Shown piece after piece: positions 57,113 through 64,000 of a stretch of 64,000 nt of DNA (position 1 is its first letter; the number at the start of each line of letters is the position of its first letter). A program made the position numbers and the translations under genes. A model generated the notes under the pieces. The model was not told the DNA's origin. It searched no databases and saw only the letters and a list, made by a program, of their open reading frames with translations. This DNA is from Nitrospinae bacterium CG11_big_fil_rev_8_21_14_0_20_45_15. GTDB taxonomy: Bacteria; Nitrospinota; Nitrospinia; Nitrospinales; VA-1. Where the stretch lies: positions 1 to 64,000 of the forward strand of contig PCWG01000001.1 in NCBI GenBank assembly GCA_002787235.1, in the 5' to 3' direction.

Positions 57113-58504
57113 TCAGGATGCCTTGGGCAGAGTTGCATCCTCTTGTTCGGCATTTTCTTCTGTAGCGGTCACAGAAGTTTCAACGGTGTTCGGCAAACTC
57201 AATTTGCAAGCCAGACTACTCCAGCTGGAACATTTTTCACACTGGTGAGACCAGTTTTCTGTCACAGTGTTGCAAACTTTGCAAATGTATTCAAGAACTT
57301 GATGACGTACTTTGTTTGTGAGAGAAGATAAAACTTCTTCAGCCGCAGTACTATTGCCTTGCTCTTTATAGGCGGAGGCGAGTAACAGGGTTTGCTGGAT
57401 AGAAGTTGATTTGCTGTGTGTCGTCAAGGTTGCTATGGCAGAATCAACGTGACCCGTTTCCATATAGTATGCGGCCAACATCATGATCAAATTCTCATTG
57501 GGATTCGTACCGGAAGCTTTAACAGCTGATTCGAAGGTTGCAATGATTTCCTTTTGATTATTGCCTTGTTTCATCGCAGAAAACCAACGTGCGAGACATA
57601 AGATAGCACCGGTCTGTTGGTATCCCGCTTTCCAGGTTTTAATAGCAAGGGTAGGATTCCCCGCTTCCATATGCGAATCGCCCAGTTTCATGTAGGCCGG
57701 GATGCAGTTGGGATCGACTTTTAAAGCCCGTCGCAGTTCGTTTTGTGCTGTTTCATTTTGAGAAGCGGAAAAATGCATCAGGGCTTTATTGAAAGTGTAC
57801 TGAGCGAGTTTGTGATTTGCCTGATTCCGTTCTTCTCCAATTTTGGCTTGAGAAACGATTTTGTTTTGAATATCACACAAGGCGGTCCAGTCTTTATTTT
57901 TTTCCAAAGCTTCTCTCATTTTGGTTAAGGGAAGCGCGGACCGTGAGCTTTTATTGCGAATTTTCTTCAGGATTTGGACCTGTTCTTCAACTTTCCCGGC
58001 ACTGGCATAATCTTCTGCCAATTCATAGAGCGCGGCGATATTTTCGGGGGCACTTTCACAAAGGCCGGAATGAATATGAATCGCGCGGTCGTAATCTTTC
58101 AAGTTCCTGTACACGGCACCAAGTTGCAAAAGAGCGGCAGGGTGTGAGGGATTTTCGCTGATGATTTTTTTGAAAAAATGGGCCGCTTGCTCATAACTTT
58201 CGCACAAATTGGCATTGACACCCTTTTCCATCAGAATATCCCATTGCAGTCGCTCTTTTTCTTTTCTTTTTCTGGCCATCGATTCTCCAACGTCAGAGAA
58301 GGTGCGCTTGATTTGAGAGAACCAGTAGATGAGCAAGCTGGAGAGAACGCCGGCCATGATGGAACCCAAAAAGAAAATGACCATAGGCATATGAAGCGTA
58401 TCATGCTGGGTCAGGTGGAAATCAATTTTCTGAGGATTCAGAAAGGCAACATAAATGGAAAGAAGCGTGAGAACCGTTACGGTAACTATTATTTTGATCG
58501 ACAC
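57113..58504 (-). CDS. LapA-LapB fusion: membrane anchor, TPRs and rubredoxin
   Basis: A 463-residue protein. Residues 1-70 contain two transmembrane helices around a short loop with NPQKIDFHL, the pattern of LapA (DUF1049). Residues about 75-395 are TPR repeats (HPAALLQLGAVYRNLKDYDR). The end has a rubredoxin-type metal site, CKVC at 408-411 and CEKC at 422-425. TPRs plus rubredoxin define LapB (YciM), which in E. coli works with FtsH to limit LpxC and so LPS synthesis; LapA is normally a separate gene. The GTG start at 58504 directly begins the first helix. It lies near lpxD and lolCD. Confidence 0.8.
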   Translation of the reverse strand: MSIKIIVTVTVLTLLSIYVAFLNPQKIDFHLTQHDTLHMPMVIFFLGSIMAGVLSSLLIYWFSQIKRTFSDVGESMARKRKEKERLQWDILMEKGVNANLCESYEQAAHFFKKIISENPSHPAALLQLGAVYRNLKDYDRAIHIHSGLCESAPENIAALYELAEDYASAGKVEEQVQILKKIRNKSSRSALPLTKMREALEKNKDWTALCDIQNKIVSQAKIGEERNQANHKLAQYTFNKALMHFSASQNETAQNELRRALKVDPNCIPAYMKLGDSHMEAGNPTLAIKTWKAGYQQTGAILCLARWFSAMKQGNNQKEIIATFESAVKASGTNPNENLIMMLAAYYMETGHVDSAIATLTTHSKSTSIQQTLLLASAYKEQGNSTAAEEVLSSLTNKVRHQVLEYICKVCNTVTENWSHQCEKCSSWSSLACKLSLPNTVETSVTATEENAEQEDATLPKAS

Positions 58505-58590
58505 GATTTGTTTCTACCGATTTAAAGGTTGACGTATATGTTTGATGAGCCTTAATTATATCTAGAATTTTTCATTCTGCAAGGAATGCT

Positions 58591-58974
58591 CTAAATCAGG
58601 GGTTCTTGAGGAACCCTGCGTTTTTCTTCTTCCAGTTTGCTCAGACATTTGACGCAATGTGTTGCGAAGGGGATGACCTCCAGCCGGGCTGTAGGTATCG
58701 GTGCTTCGCATTCTTCACAAATTCCATAACAGTTATTTTCTATATTTTCTATAGCCGCTTCGACAAGCTTGAGTTTTTGCCACTCTTGCTCACCAAGATT
58801 CATTCGCAAGTCTTTGGTGTATGTTTCGACTGCTTCGTCAGATATGTCTGGAGCGGGACCGCTTGAAAATTCTATTTTTCCTGATTTTTTTGTTCCGGAG
58901 CCATCCCCGATTGAAGTTTTAATTTCCAAAAGTTTTTTTAAAAAAAAATCCGACTTGTCTTGCTTCATAATCAA
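58591..58974 (-). CDS. DksA/TraR-type zinc-finger protein
   Basis: A 127-residue protein with a C-terminal C4 zinc finger (CEEC and CVKC, C-x2-C-x17-C-x2-C, about residues 86-110) preceded by a helix typical of DksA/TraR proteins (QKLKLVEAAIENIENNCYG). The N-terminal coiled coil with its acidic tip is shortened, so action on RNA polymerase as in DksA is plausible but not certain. A TTG at 58974 has GGAG six bases upstream; an ATG two codons later is the alternative. It is 11 bases behind rsfS on the same strand. Confidence 0.85.
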   Translation of the reverse strand: MIMKQDKSDFFLKKLLEIKTSIGDGSGTKKSGKIEFSSGPAPDISDEAVETYTKDLRMNLGEQEWQKLKLVEAAIENIENNCYGICEECEAPIPTARLEVIPFATHCVKCLSKLEEEKRRVPQEPLI

Positions 58975-58985
58975 AATATACTCCG

Positions 58986-59345
58986 TCAGCTCGTGACATC
59001 TGCTTCCCTGTATGCGGGAGCATCTCCCCAGAGCCGTTCAAGGTCGTAAAATTCCCGGGCGTCTTTGAGGAATACATGAACAATGATATCCATAAAGTCA
59101 ATGATCACCCAAGTGCCGGAGGTATAACCCTCGGTGAAGGCCGGCTTGATATTTGCCAACAGAGCTTCCTCTATAATGGCATTGGCAATTGCCTGTACCT
59201 GTGCTTTTGAAGAACCGCTACAGATCATAAAATAATCAGTTATATCTGAACGTCCTCTTAAATCCAATAAAACGATATCGATCGCCTTTTTTTCGGCCGC
59301 GGCCGAAACGACGATTTGTTGCAGTCCAACGAGAGTTTCTTTCAT
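58986..59345 (-). CDS. rsfS: Ribosome silencing factor
   Basis: A 119-residue RsfS (Iojap/YbeB family). KKAIDIVLLDLRGRSDITDYFMI, GTWVIIDFMDIIVHVF and REFYDLERLWGDAP are family hallmarks. It binds ribosomal protein uL14 and blocks subunit joining when nutrients are low. The ATG at 59345 is chosen because GAGG lies six bases upstream; a GTG at 59351 is also in frame. It follows nadD by about 7 bases, the usual nadD-rsfS order. Confidence 0.95.
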   Translation of the reverse strand: MKETLVGLQQIVVSAAAEKKAIDIVLLDLRGRSDITDYFMICSGSSKAQVQAIANAIIEEALLANIKPAFTEGYTSGTWVIIDFMDIIVHVFLKDAREFYDLERLWGDAPAYREADVTS

Positions 59346-59352
59346 TGCCACC

Positions 59353-60042
59353 TCAGGCAGGGGCTATATTATATAAACGTTCGTGAATAATATATTGTTC
59401 GACTTCACTGGGCAACATTTTTTTAACGCTAATTCCGCGTCGGACATTTTCGCGAATCTTTGAGGACGATATATCCTGCAAGGGACATTCAAAAAAAACG
59501 ACGATTTTTCCGGTATCCTGATTCTGAAAACGAGTCCAGTTTCGGTTTGCTTCGCAAAGACTCATCGGCCCCAAAGTATTCAAGGGGGGGCTCTGATGCA
59601 GATCATCACCCGTTCCCCAGGAAAACCCCGGGCGAGCTCCGACGATCAAGTTGGTATAATTCATCAAGTCCCCGGCATGCTTCCAAGTGTGAATTTGTTC
59701 GAACGCGTCTATCCCAAGAATCAAATAGATCTCTTCATTGTGAGACCGTTTGTCGATTTCTTTGAGTGTCTGGATTGTATATGAAACCTTTGGTTTGCGA
59801 ATCTCCAGCTCATCGAGCTTGAATTGTGGTTTGCCGGACAGAGCAAGTTCGAGCATTTTCAGGCGAGCAGAAGGAGAGGCCTGACCTGCAGATTTGTGTG
59901 GCGATTGATGATTGGGAATGAACAGCACCTGATTTAAAGAAAAAGTATCCAGTGCGGCTTGGGCCAGATTGATGTGCCCCAAGTGTACGGGATCGAAAGA
60001 TCCTCCAAATATCCCGGTTTTGATTGTGGCCTGTTTTTTCAT
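59353..60042 (-). CDS. nadD: Nicotinate-nucleotide adenylyltransferase
   Basis: A 229-residue NadD, which adenylates nicotinate mononucleotide in NAD synthesis. The nucleotidyltransferase motif GIFGGSFDPVHLGH starts at residue 10, and SSSKIRENVRRGISVKKMLP near the end is the second ATP site. It leads the operon nadD-rsfS-dksA-like. Confidence 0.95.
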   Translation of the reverse strand: MKKQATIKTGIFGGSFDPVHLGHINLAQAALDTFSLNQVLFIPNHQSPHKSAGQASPSARLKMLELALSGKPQFKLDELEIRKPKVSYTIQTLKEIDKRSHNEEIYLILGIDAFEQIHTWKHAGDLMNYTNLIVGARPGFSWGTGDDLHQSPPLNTLGPMSLCEANRNWTRFQNQDTGKIVVFFECPLQDISSSKIRENVRRGISVKKMLPSEVEQYIIHERLYNIAPA

Positions 60043-60226
60043 TCCGTTTTAAGTCATTCAGCTCGAAAGCTGATAACTTTATCAGTTGAAAGATTACAAA
60101 TAGCGGTACAAGGACTGACAAAAAACGTCAGTTTTTTCAATTTCGCGAAGGTGTCTTTAAAAATTCTATTTTTTAAAGTGCTATTTATCAATAGCTTTTA
60201 GTTTTTATCGGATGGTCTTAAGATTA

Positions 60227-60242
60227 AGGAATGATATTTGCT
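60227..60242 (+). promoter_or_regulatory. Sigma-54-type promoter of the pilin gene
   Basis: AGGAAT, a 5-base spacer and TTGCT (60227-60242). The invariant GG and GC are exactly 10 bases apart (60228-60229 and 60240-60241), and TTGCT matches the -12 element fully; the -24 element matches at GG and A. Transcription would begin near 60253, 64 bases before pilA. Sigma-54 control is common for pilA. Confidence 0.6.
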
Positions 60243-60316
60243 TTATCTCTAGTAATCAAATTCGTGTTTATTTGCCAGTGAAACAAAAATATCAATCAAG
60301 AAGAGGAGATTAAAAC

Positions 60317-60694
60317 ATGCTTGCGAAATTGAATGAAGCAAAAAATCAAAAAGGTTTTACCTTGATCGAGTTGCTGATCGTTATTGCCATCATCGGTATT
60401 TTGGCGGCCGTTGCGATTCCGCAGTTCAGCCAGTACAAAAGACGTGCATACCATTCGGATGCTAAAGCCAACCTGCACAATCTTTACCTTGCTTGCAAAG
60501 CATACTGGGGAGATAACTCGGGTTCTGATGCTTGTACCTTGACGGAAGCGAAGAAATCCACGTTTGGTTACCAACAGTCTACAAATGTTGCTGTAACGGT
60601 TGGTACCGGAACAGAATCTGGTTTTGCTGCAACTTCTACGCATAACAGCGGAAACACAGTTTTCTCCATCGATTCAGCTGGTAACATCAGCTAA
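60317..60694 (+). CDS. pilA: Type IV major pilin
   Basis: A 125-residue prepilin. The 13-residue leader ends at Gly13 before [20 protein letters not shown], with mature Phe1 and Glu5. The mature pilin is only 112 residues. Its two cysteines (60 and 73) are close together after the long helix and not in the usual C-terminal loop, and the C-terminus is Ser/Thr/Asn-rich and ends in serine. GAGGAG stands 8 bases before the ATG. It is expected to be cleaved by PilD and assembled into pili. A terminator follows, and the next gene encodes a GT-C-like membrane protein. Confidence 0.95.
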   Translation: MLAKLNEAKNQKGFTLIELLIVIAIIGILAAVAIPQFSQYKRRAYHSDAKANLHNLYLACKAYWGDNSGSDACTLTEAKKSTFGYQQSTNVAVTVGTGTESGFAATSTHNSGNTVFSIDSAGNIS

Positions 60695-60715
60695 TTTCAG
60701 CTAACTTTTTGTTAA

Positions 60716-62974
60716 ATGTCCCGTCCGGAGAAATCTCCGGGCGGGGTATTTTCCTCCTTCTATGTCCCCAGTAAAAATCCAATTTCCCGCGCCGGTTTTT
60801 TTTTAGTCCTTATTCCCTGGATCGTCTATCTGGCGACGATTTCCCCGACGGTGGGATATAAGGATTCTCCCGAATTCATCGACACTGCTTTTACTTTGGG
60901 GATCAGCCATCCGGCAGGATTCCCGACTTACAATTTGCTGGCCAAGCTGGCGACGTTCCTTCCTTTTGGTTCCATCGCGTTTAAAATCAATTTGTTTTCC
61001 GCCCTGTTTGCCTGTCTCACTTTGGGAATGCTTTATCTCACCTCCATCAAGATTCAATGTCTTGTTTGTGGACAGAAGGAAGAAGCTATTTATCGGAGAG
61101 TGGCACTGGTTTCGGTTGGTTTTCTGGCTTTTTGTCTGCCGTTCTGGTCGTTTGCGATCAAAGCAGAGGTCTACACTTTAAACGCTTTTTTTGTTTGTTT
61201 GATCGTCTATCTCCTTTTGGAATGGAAGCAGGTTAAAGACGCACGCTTTCTTTTTTCTGCGGCGTTTCTCTATGGTTTGTCGGCAGGAAACCACGCGACG
61301 GTGGGCCTTTTCCTTCCCGCCATCCTCATTCTTTATTTTGTTTGGAAAAGGGAAGGGGCACCCGGTTCACTTTCTCTTTGTGCGGCTTTATTTTTGATTG
61401 GATTTTCAGTTTACGCTTACCTGCCCTTACGCTCCTTTACGGAGCCGTCTTTTGACTGGGGCAACCCGGAAACGCTTGAAGGATTTTTATATCAGGTCAC
61501 AGATCGGAAGGATGCCAATGTTCATTTTTCTATTTTTAAAGCAATGGATTCTTCTGCGGAAACGGAAGCTGGTGCGAATGTAAAAGGAGGACTGGTTTTC
61601 ATTGTGGTGGGGATATGGGGAACCTTGAAATTTTTCTTGTTGGATGTATGGAATCGTTTGTCCCCATTGGTTGCGATTGGCATGTTGGGAGGCGGTTGGC
61701 TGTGTCTGCAAAAATGCAAACCCCTTTTCTTTTTCGTTGCATGGATCATTGGAATCAACGCCGTCTTCTTTAAAGGTTGGGGCGGCGAGAGTTTTTTCCC
61801 CGCCTATATCGTTGCCTGTCTGTTGACTTCGGTTTTTTTAGGTCAGTTGTTTTCGGGGAGAGATAAAGAAATCGACCCAGACCAATCCTCATTTGTAGTC
61901 AGTCGCTTTGGAAAGACCGATTGGCAAGGTTTGTGTGCGTTGGCAGTGGGATTGTGGATTGTTGTAACGGGAATCGTGCATTACCCCAGAATGGACCGTT
62001 CGGATTCCTATTCTGGCGAAACTTTCTTAAAGCCGGTTTTTCTATCTTTGGAAAATGATGCGATTTTTTTAGCAGGTATTTCCTGGTTTCAATTTTTTTA
62101 TCACAATGATGTGGAACGTTTGCGCGACGATGTCATTGGCGTGCGGGCCTGGGATTTTCTGGAACCGTCCCCTTTGTCATGGATCACCCCGCGCAGGTTT
62201 CCCGAATTGTCGCTTCCAGATCCTCAGGCGCATCGTTTTGCCTCACGTCAGGAAGCCTGGAATTATCTACTGGAGTTTATCGAGCTGAACCACAAAATGC
62301 GGCCTGTGTTGACCGATCAAAATATCCAGCTATTTGAACAATTTCCGATGGCAGGGTATTTTCTGCCTTACAAAAACGTACTGCTAAAATATTCCAATCC
62401 GAGTGAGCAAGGTCGGTCAATGAAAGGCAATGAGAAGGCTTTTGAAGAATTTCAAGCAATCGTTGAAAGGGAGGCTGTGCAGGCAGGGATTGTGTTCCAT
62501 AAAAACTGGATCAATAAAATTGCTTATTACACACCTTCCTTTGCAGAGTATTACAAGTCCCGCGGCCGTTTTGAGGAACAATCACAAGCCCTGCGCTTGA
62601 TGTATGAATTTCTTGGTCAGCGGGGTGCTGGCTGGAGAAAGGATATGATAGAAAACTTGATCGCGAGAAATCAAGCCGACTTAGTAGAGTCGCATTGGAC
62701 GGTTTTGCAGAGCGATTTCCCGGCAAGCTACGAAACCTTTATTGTGGAAGGCTGGCTGAAAGGTCTGCAAGGGGACTTGCAATCGGGGCAGACTGCTTTT
62801 CAGAAAGCCGCGACACTGCAACCGTCGAACTTTGAACCGCATCTGGAGGCAGGAAAATTACTGAGACGATTTCATAAGACGAACGAGGCGAAACTGGAAT
62901 TTCAATTGGCACGCGCGAAGGTTGTGAATCTCATGGAGTTGAGCAAGGTTCTGGATGTGGAAAATTTAAATTGA
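60716..62974 (+). CDS. DUF2723 GT-C-like membrane protein with TPR-like tail
   Basis: A 752-residue membrane protein. The N-terminal half (about 20-420) has about 12 helices and the DUF2723 signature YKDSPEFIDTAFTLGISHPAGFPTYNLL, which holds the acidic residue of the GT-C fold. The C-terminal 300 residues are soluble with a TPR-like end (GDLQSGQTAFQKAATLQPSN). It probably transfers a sugar from a lipid carrier on the periplasmic face. The ATG at 60716 has no ribosome binding site and lies two bases before the pilA terminator stem, yet no later start suits the first helix. Confidence 0.8.
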   Translation: MSRPEKSPGGVFSSFYVPSKNPISRAGFFLVLIPWIVYLATISPTVGYKDSPEFIDTAFTLGISHPAGFPTYNLLAKLATFLPFGSIAFKINLFSALFACLTLGMLYLTSIKIQCLVCGQKEEAIYRRVALVSVGFLAFCLPFWSFAIKAEVYTLNAFFVCLIVYLLLEWKQVKDARFLFSAAFLYGLSAGNHATVGLFLPAILILYFVWKREGAPGSLSLCAALFLIGFSVYAYLPLRSFTEPSFDWGNPETLEGFLYQVTDRKDANVHFSIFKAMDSSAETEAGANVKGGLVFIVVGIWGTLKFFLLDVWNRLSPLVAIGMLGGGWLCLQKCKPLFFFVAWIIGINAVFFKGWGGESFFPAYIVACLLTSVFLGQLFSGRDKEIDPDQSSFVVSRFGKTDWQGLCALAVGLWIVVTGIVHYPRMDRSDSYSGETFLKPVFLSLENDAIFLAGISWFQFFYHNDVERLRDDVIGVRAWDFLEPSPLSWITPRRFPELSLPDPQAHRFASRQEAWNYLLEFIELNHKMRPVLTDQNIQLFEQFPMAGYFLPYKNVLLKYSNPSEQGRSMKGNEKAFEEFQAIVEREAVQAGIVFHKNWINKIAYYTPSFAEYYKSRGRFEEQSQALRLMYEFLGQRGAGWRKDMIENLIARNQADLVESHWTVLQSDFPASYETFIVEGWLKGLQGDLQSGQTAFQKAATLQPSNFEPHLEAGKLLRRFHKTNEAKLEFQLARAKVVNLMELSKVLDVENLN
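60720..60750 (+). terminator. Terminator of pilA overlapping the next start
   Basis: An 11-bp stem with one G-T pair (60720-60730 with 60735-60745), AAAT tetraloop, followed by GTATTTT. It lies inside the first ten codons of the DUF2723 gene, so that gene depends on read-through from pilA. Confidence 0.7.
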
Positions 62975-63043
62975 ACCCATTTCCAGAAGAGTTGGCTTAA
63001 CTCAAAGGGGTCAAATCTTTATTTAATAGTTCTGGAGAGTCTG

Positions 63044-64000
63044 TCATTCGACTTTTTTTACCAGACCCGACCAGACGTAGCCCAATTTGCCATCAACGCG
63101 AACAATCAGCCAGGGCTTGTTGTCCAGCGTGACCGAAGCGGTACGTACGACTTGCAGGCGGTCGTTTCGATTGACTGTCATGGCGTCCGGAAAAATGGTT
63201 CCAGGTCCTTTTTTGATGGCCAGACCGTCTGTGCGTGGGGTCACAAAGCCGCTTCCGCCAGTGTACTGAGTTGTTACATCATCGGGACCCGAGAGGCCTG
63301 GCGTGGAGGGCGATCGCACACTGGGTCGGGAAACCTGAGGAATCTGGAAATTGTCTTCATTTTTTCTCATCTCCGGACGCATGGTGGAAGACACCCCCTG
63401 CGGTGCTGAAACCCTGGGCGCATTGGGTTCCGATATATCAGGACGTTGAGGATTTGCAGTGCCCGGATTATTCATGGCAGATTCTTTCAATCGCGCCACA
63501 TGTTCTTCCAGAGTGCCAAAACGGACGAATATCGGGTTGGAGCTCAAATATTCGGTATCTCCCACGCTGACGTTGACTCTGTAATAAGATCGACCTCTTT
63601 TTTCGACTTCCTTATCCTGCCAGGAAAATTGATAGGGAAGCGGAACGGTTTCTTCTTTGATGATGGTCCCATTTCTTATGATCGTGACGATTGCCGATTT
63701 CTCCCCGCCTTTTAAAGAGCGGATCGAGCCTCTCAGCTCAGGGTAATCTTCTAGGGCAAGTTCCTCCCCAAGGGTAGCGATTCTGCCCGTATTCCGATCC
63801 AGTAGTTTAAAATCGTCGAGTGAAAGTCGATTTTCATCTACCTGGCGTACCGCGTACATCCTTCCCGCTTTCATCGCGTCAAGAATCGCTTGTTGGCTTC
63901 GTTCGCGTGCCAGAATAATGGTTCGTGTTTGTCCCAGTGTTTGACCATTTTCACCATCGCAAGTGATGGGGTTGCCACCCAGTCCCCAAAGTGGCTTTTC
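63044..64000 (-). CDS. Partial gene: SH3-like C-terminus, possible PHP-type N-terminus
   Basis: An open frame of 318 codons that runs off the right edge of the window, so the N-terminus is missing. The visible part begins with ILARERSQQAILDAMKAGRM (upstream of the first ATG at 63874), whose rhythm resembles the end of PHP-type metallohydrolase domains (ILdALraGr). It continues with a beta-rich domain, a Pro/Ser/Asn-rich linker (about 190-260 of the partial chain) and a C-terminal bacterial SH3-like domain (RNDRLQVVRTASVTLDNKPW, then VRVDGKLGYVWSGLV). SH3-like domains often bind cell-wall peptides. Function unknown; the PHP reading is weak. Confidence 0.7.
   Translation of the reverse strand, partial: EKPLWGLGGNPITCDGENGQTLGQTRTIILARERSQQAILDAMKAGRMYAVRQVDENRLSLDDFKLLDRNTGRIATLGEELALEDYPELRGSIRSLKGGEKSAIVTIIRNGTIIKEETVPLPYQFSWQDKEVEKRGRSYYRVNVSVGDTEYLSSNPIFVRFGTLEEHVARLKESAMNNPGTANPQRPDISEPNAPRVSAPQGVSSTMRPEMRKNEDNFQIPQVSRPSVRSPSTPGLSGPDDVTTQYTGGSGFVTPRTDGLAIKKGPGTIFPDAMTVNRNDRLQVVRTASVTLDNKPWLIVRVDGKLGYVWSGLVKKVE

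Overview
The window reads as ordinary chromosome of a diderm (LPS-bearing) Gram-negative bacterium of mid GC. Lipid A and lipoprotein genes (lpxD, lolCD, a LapA/LapB-type protein), two sigma-54 activators, a type IV pilin and small c-type cytochromes carrying a GDG...NPxPRNFT motif point to a respiratory, free-living organism. A Nitrospinota-like or deltaproteobacterial relative is my best guess, from gene content only and with low confidence. No rRNA, tRNA, CRISPR array, insertion sequence or prophage was recognised. TTG starts with good ribosome binding sites recur (645-1307, 1594-2094, 23630-24430, probably 58591-58974).

Layout. 1-3520: a broken LamG-like fragment, a secreted cytochrome c, a free cyclic-nucleotide-binding (CNMP) protein, and a ZIP-type transporter with a CNMP domain inserted in its central loop. 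3545-6047: a tight operon of a double DUF1538 membrane protein and two PII-like proteins. 6427-11405: UPF0178, an AgcS symporter, then glnD translationally coupled to a small cytochrome c; this GlnD appears to have lost its HD metal-binding motif. 11781-18596: monomeric isocitrate dehydrogenase, malate dehydrogenase, a PAS/sigma-54 activator with a cysteine cluster, and a TgpA-like transglutaminase. 18801-24430: exported and cytoplasmic cyclophilins, a STAS-like protein, a nucleoside/sugar kinase, a small membrane protein, PBP4-type carboxypeptidase and an Asn-rich protein. 24495-34183: pepF, valS, a lipoprotein hydrolase overlapping mutS2, and an M23 peptidase.

34380-40004 holds three consecutive TMTC-like GT-C membrane proteins with TPR tails, followed by a divergent GAF/sigma-54 activator, folD, xseA and a YfhO-like membrane protein. 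46931-51259: purC, a zinc-ribbon membrane protein, purB, a low-molecular-weight phosphatase and a fructosamine-kinase-like protein. 51333-60042: accA, a leucine-rich-repeat protein, the lolC-lolD-lpxD envelope operon, a LapA-LapB-rubredoxin fusion, a DksA-like protein, rsfS and nadD. 60317-62974: a type IV pilin with a sigma-54-type promoter, then a DUF2723 GT-C membrane protein. The window ends in a 5'-truncated gene with an SH3-like C-terminus.

Three themes stand out. Nucleotide-sensing parts are attached to membrane transport (CNMP-ZIP; DUF1538 with PII-like proteins) close to a non-canonical GlnD. Five GT-C-type glycan membrane proteins lie within 30 kb of a pilin that ends in serine. An envelope-homeostasis group contains a LapA-LapB fusion. 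None is proven to be a new system; the GlnD, ZIP and LapAB observations are the most directly testable.
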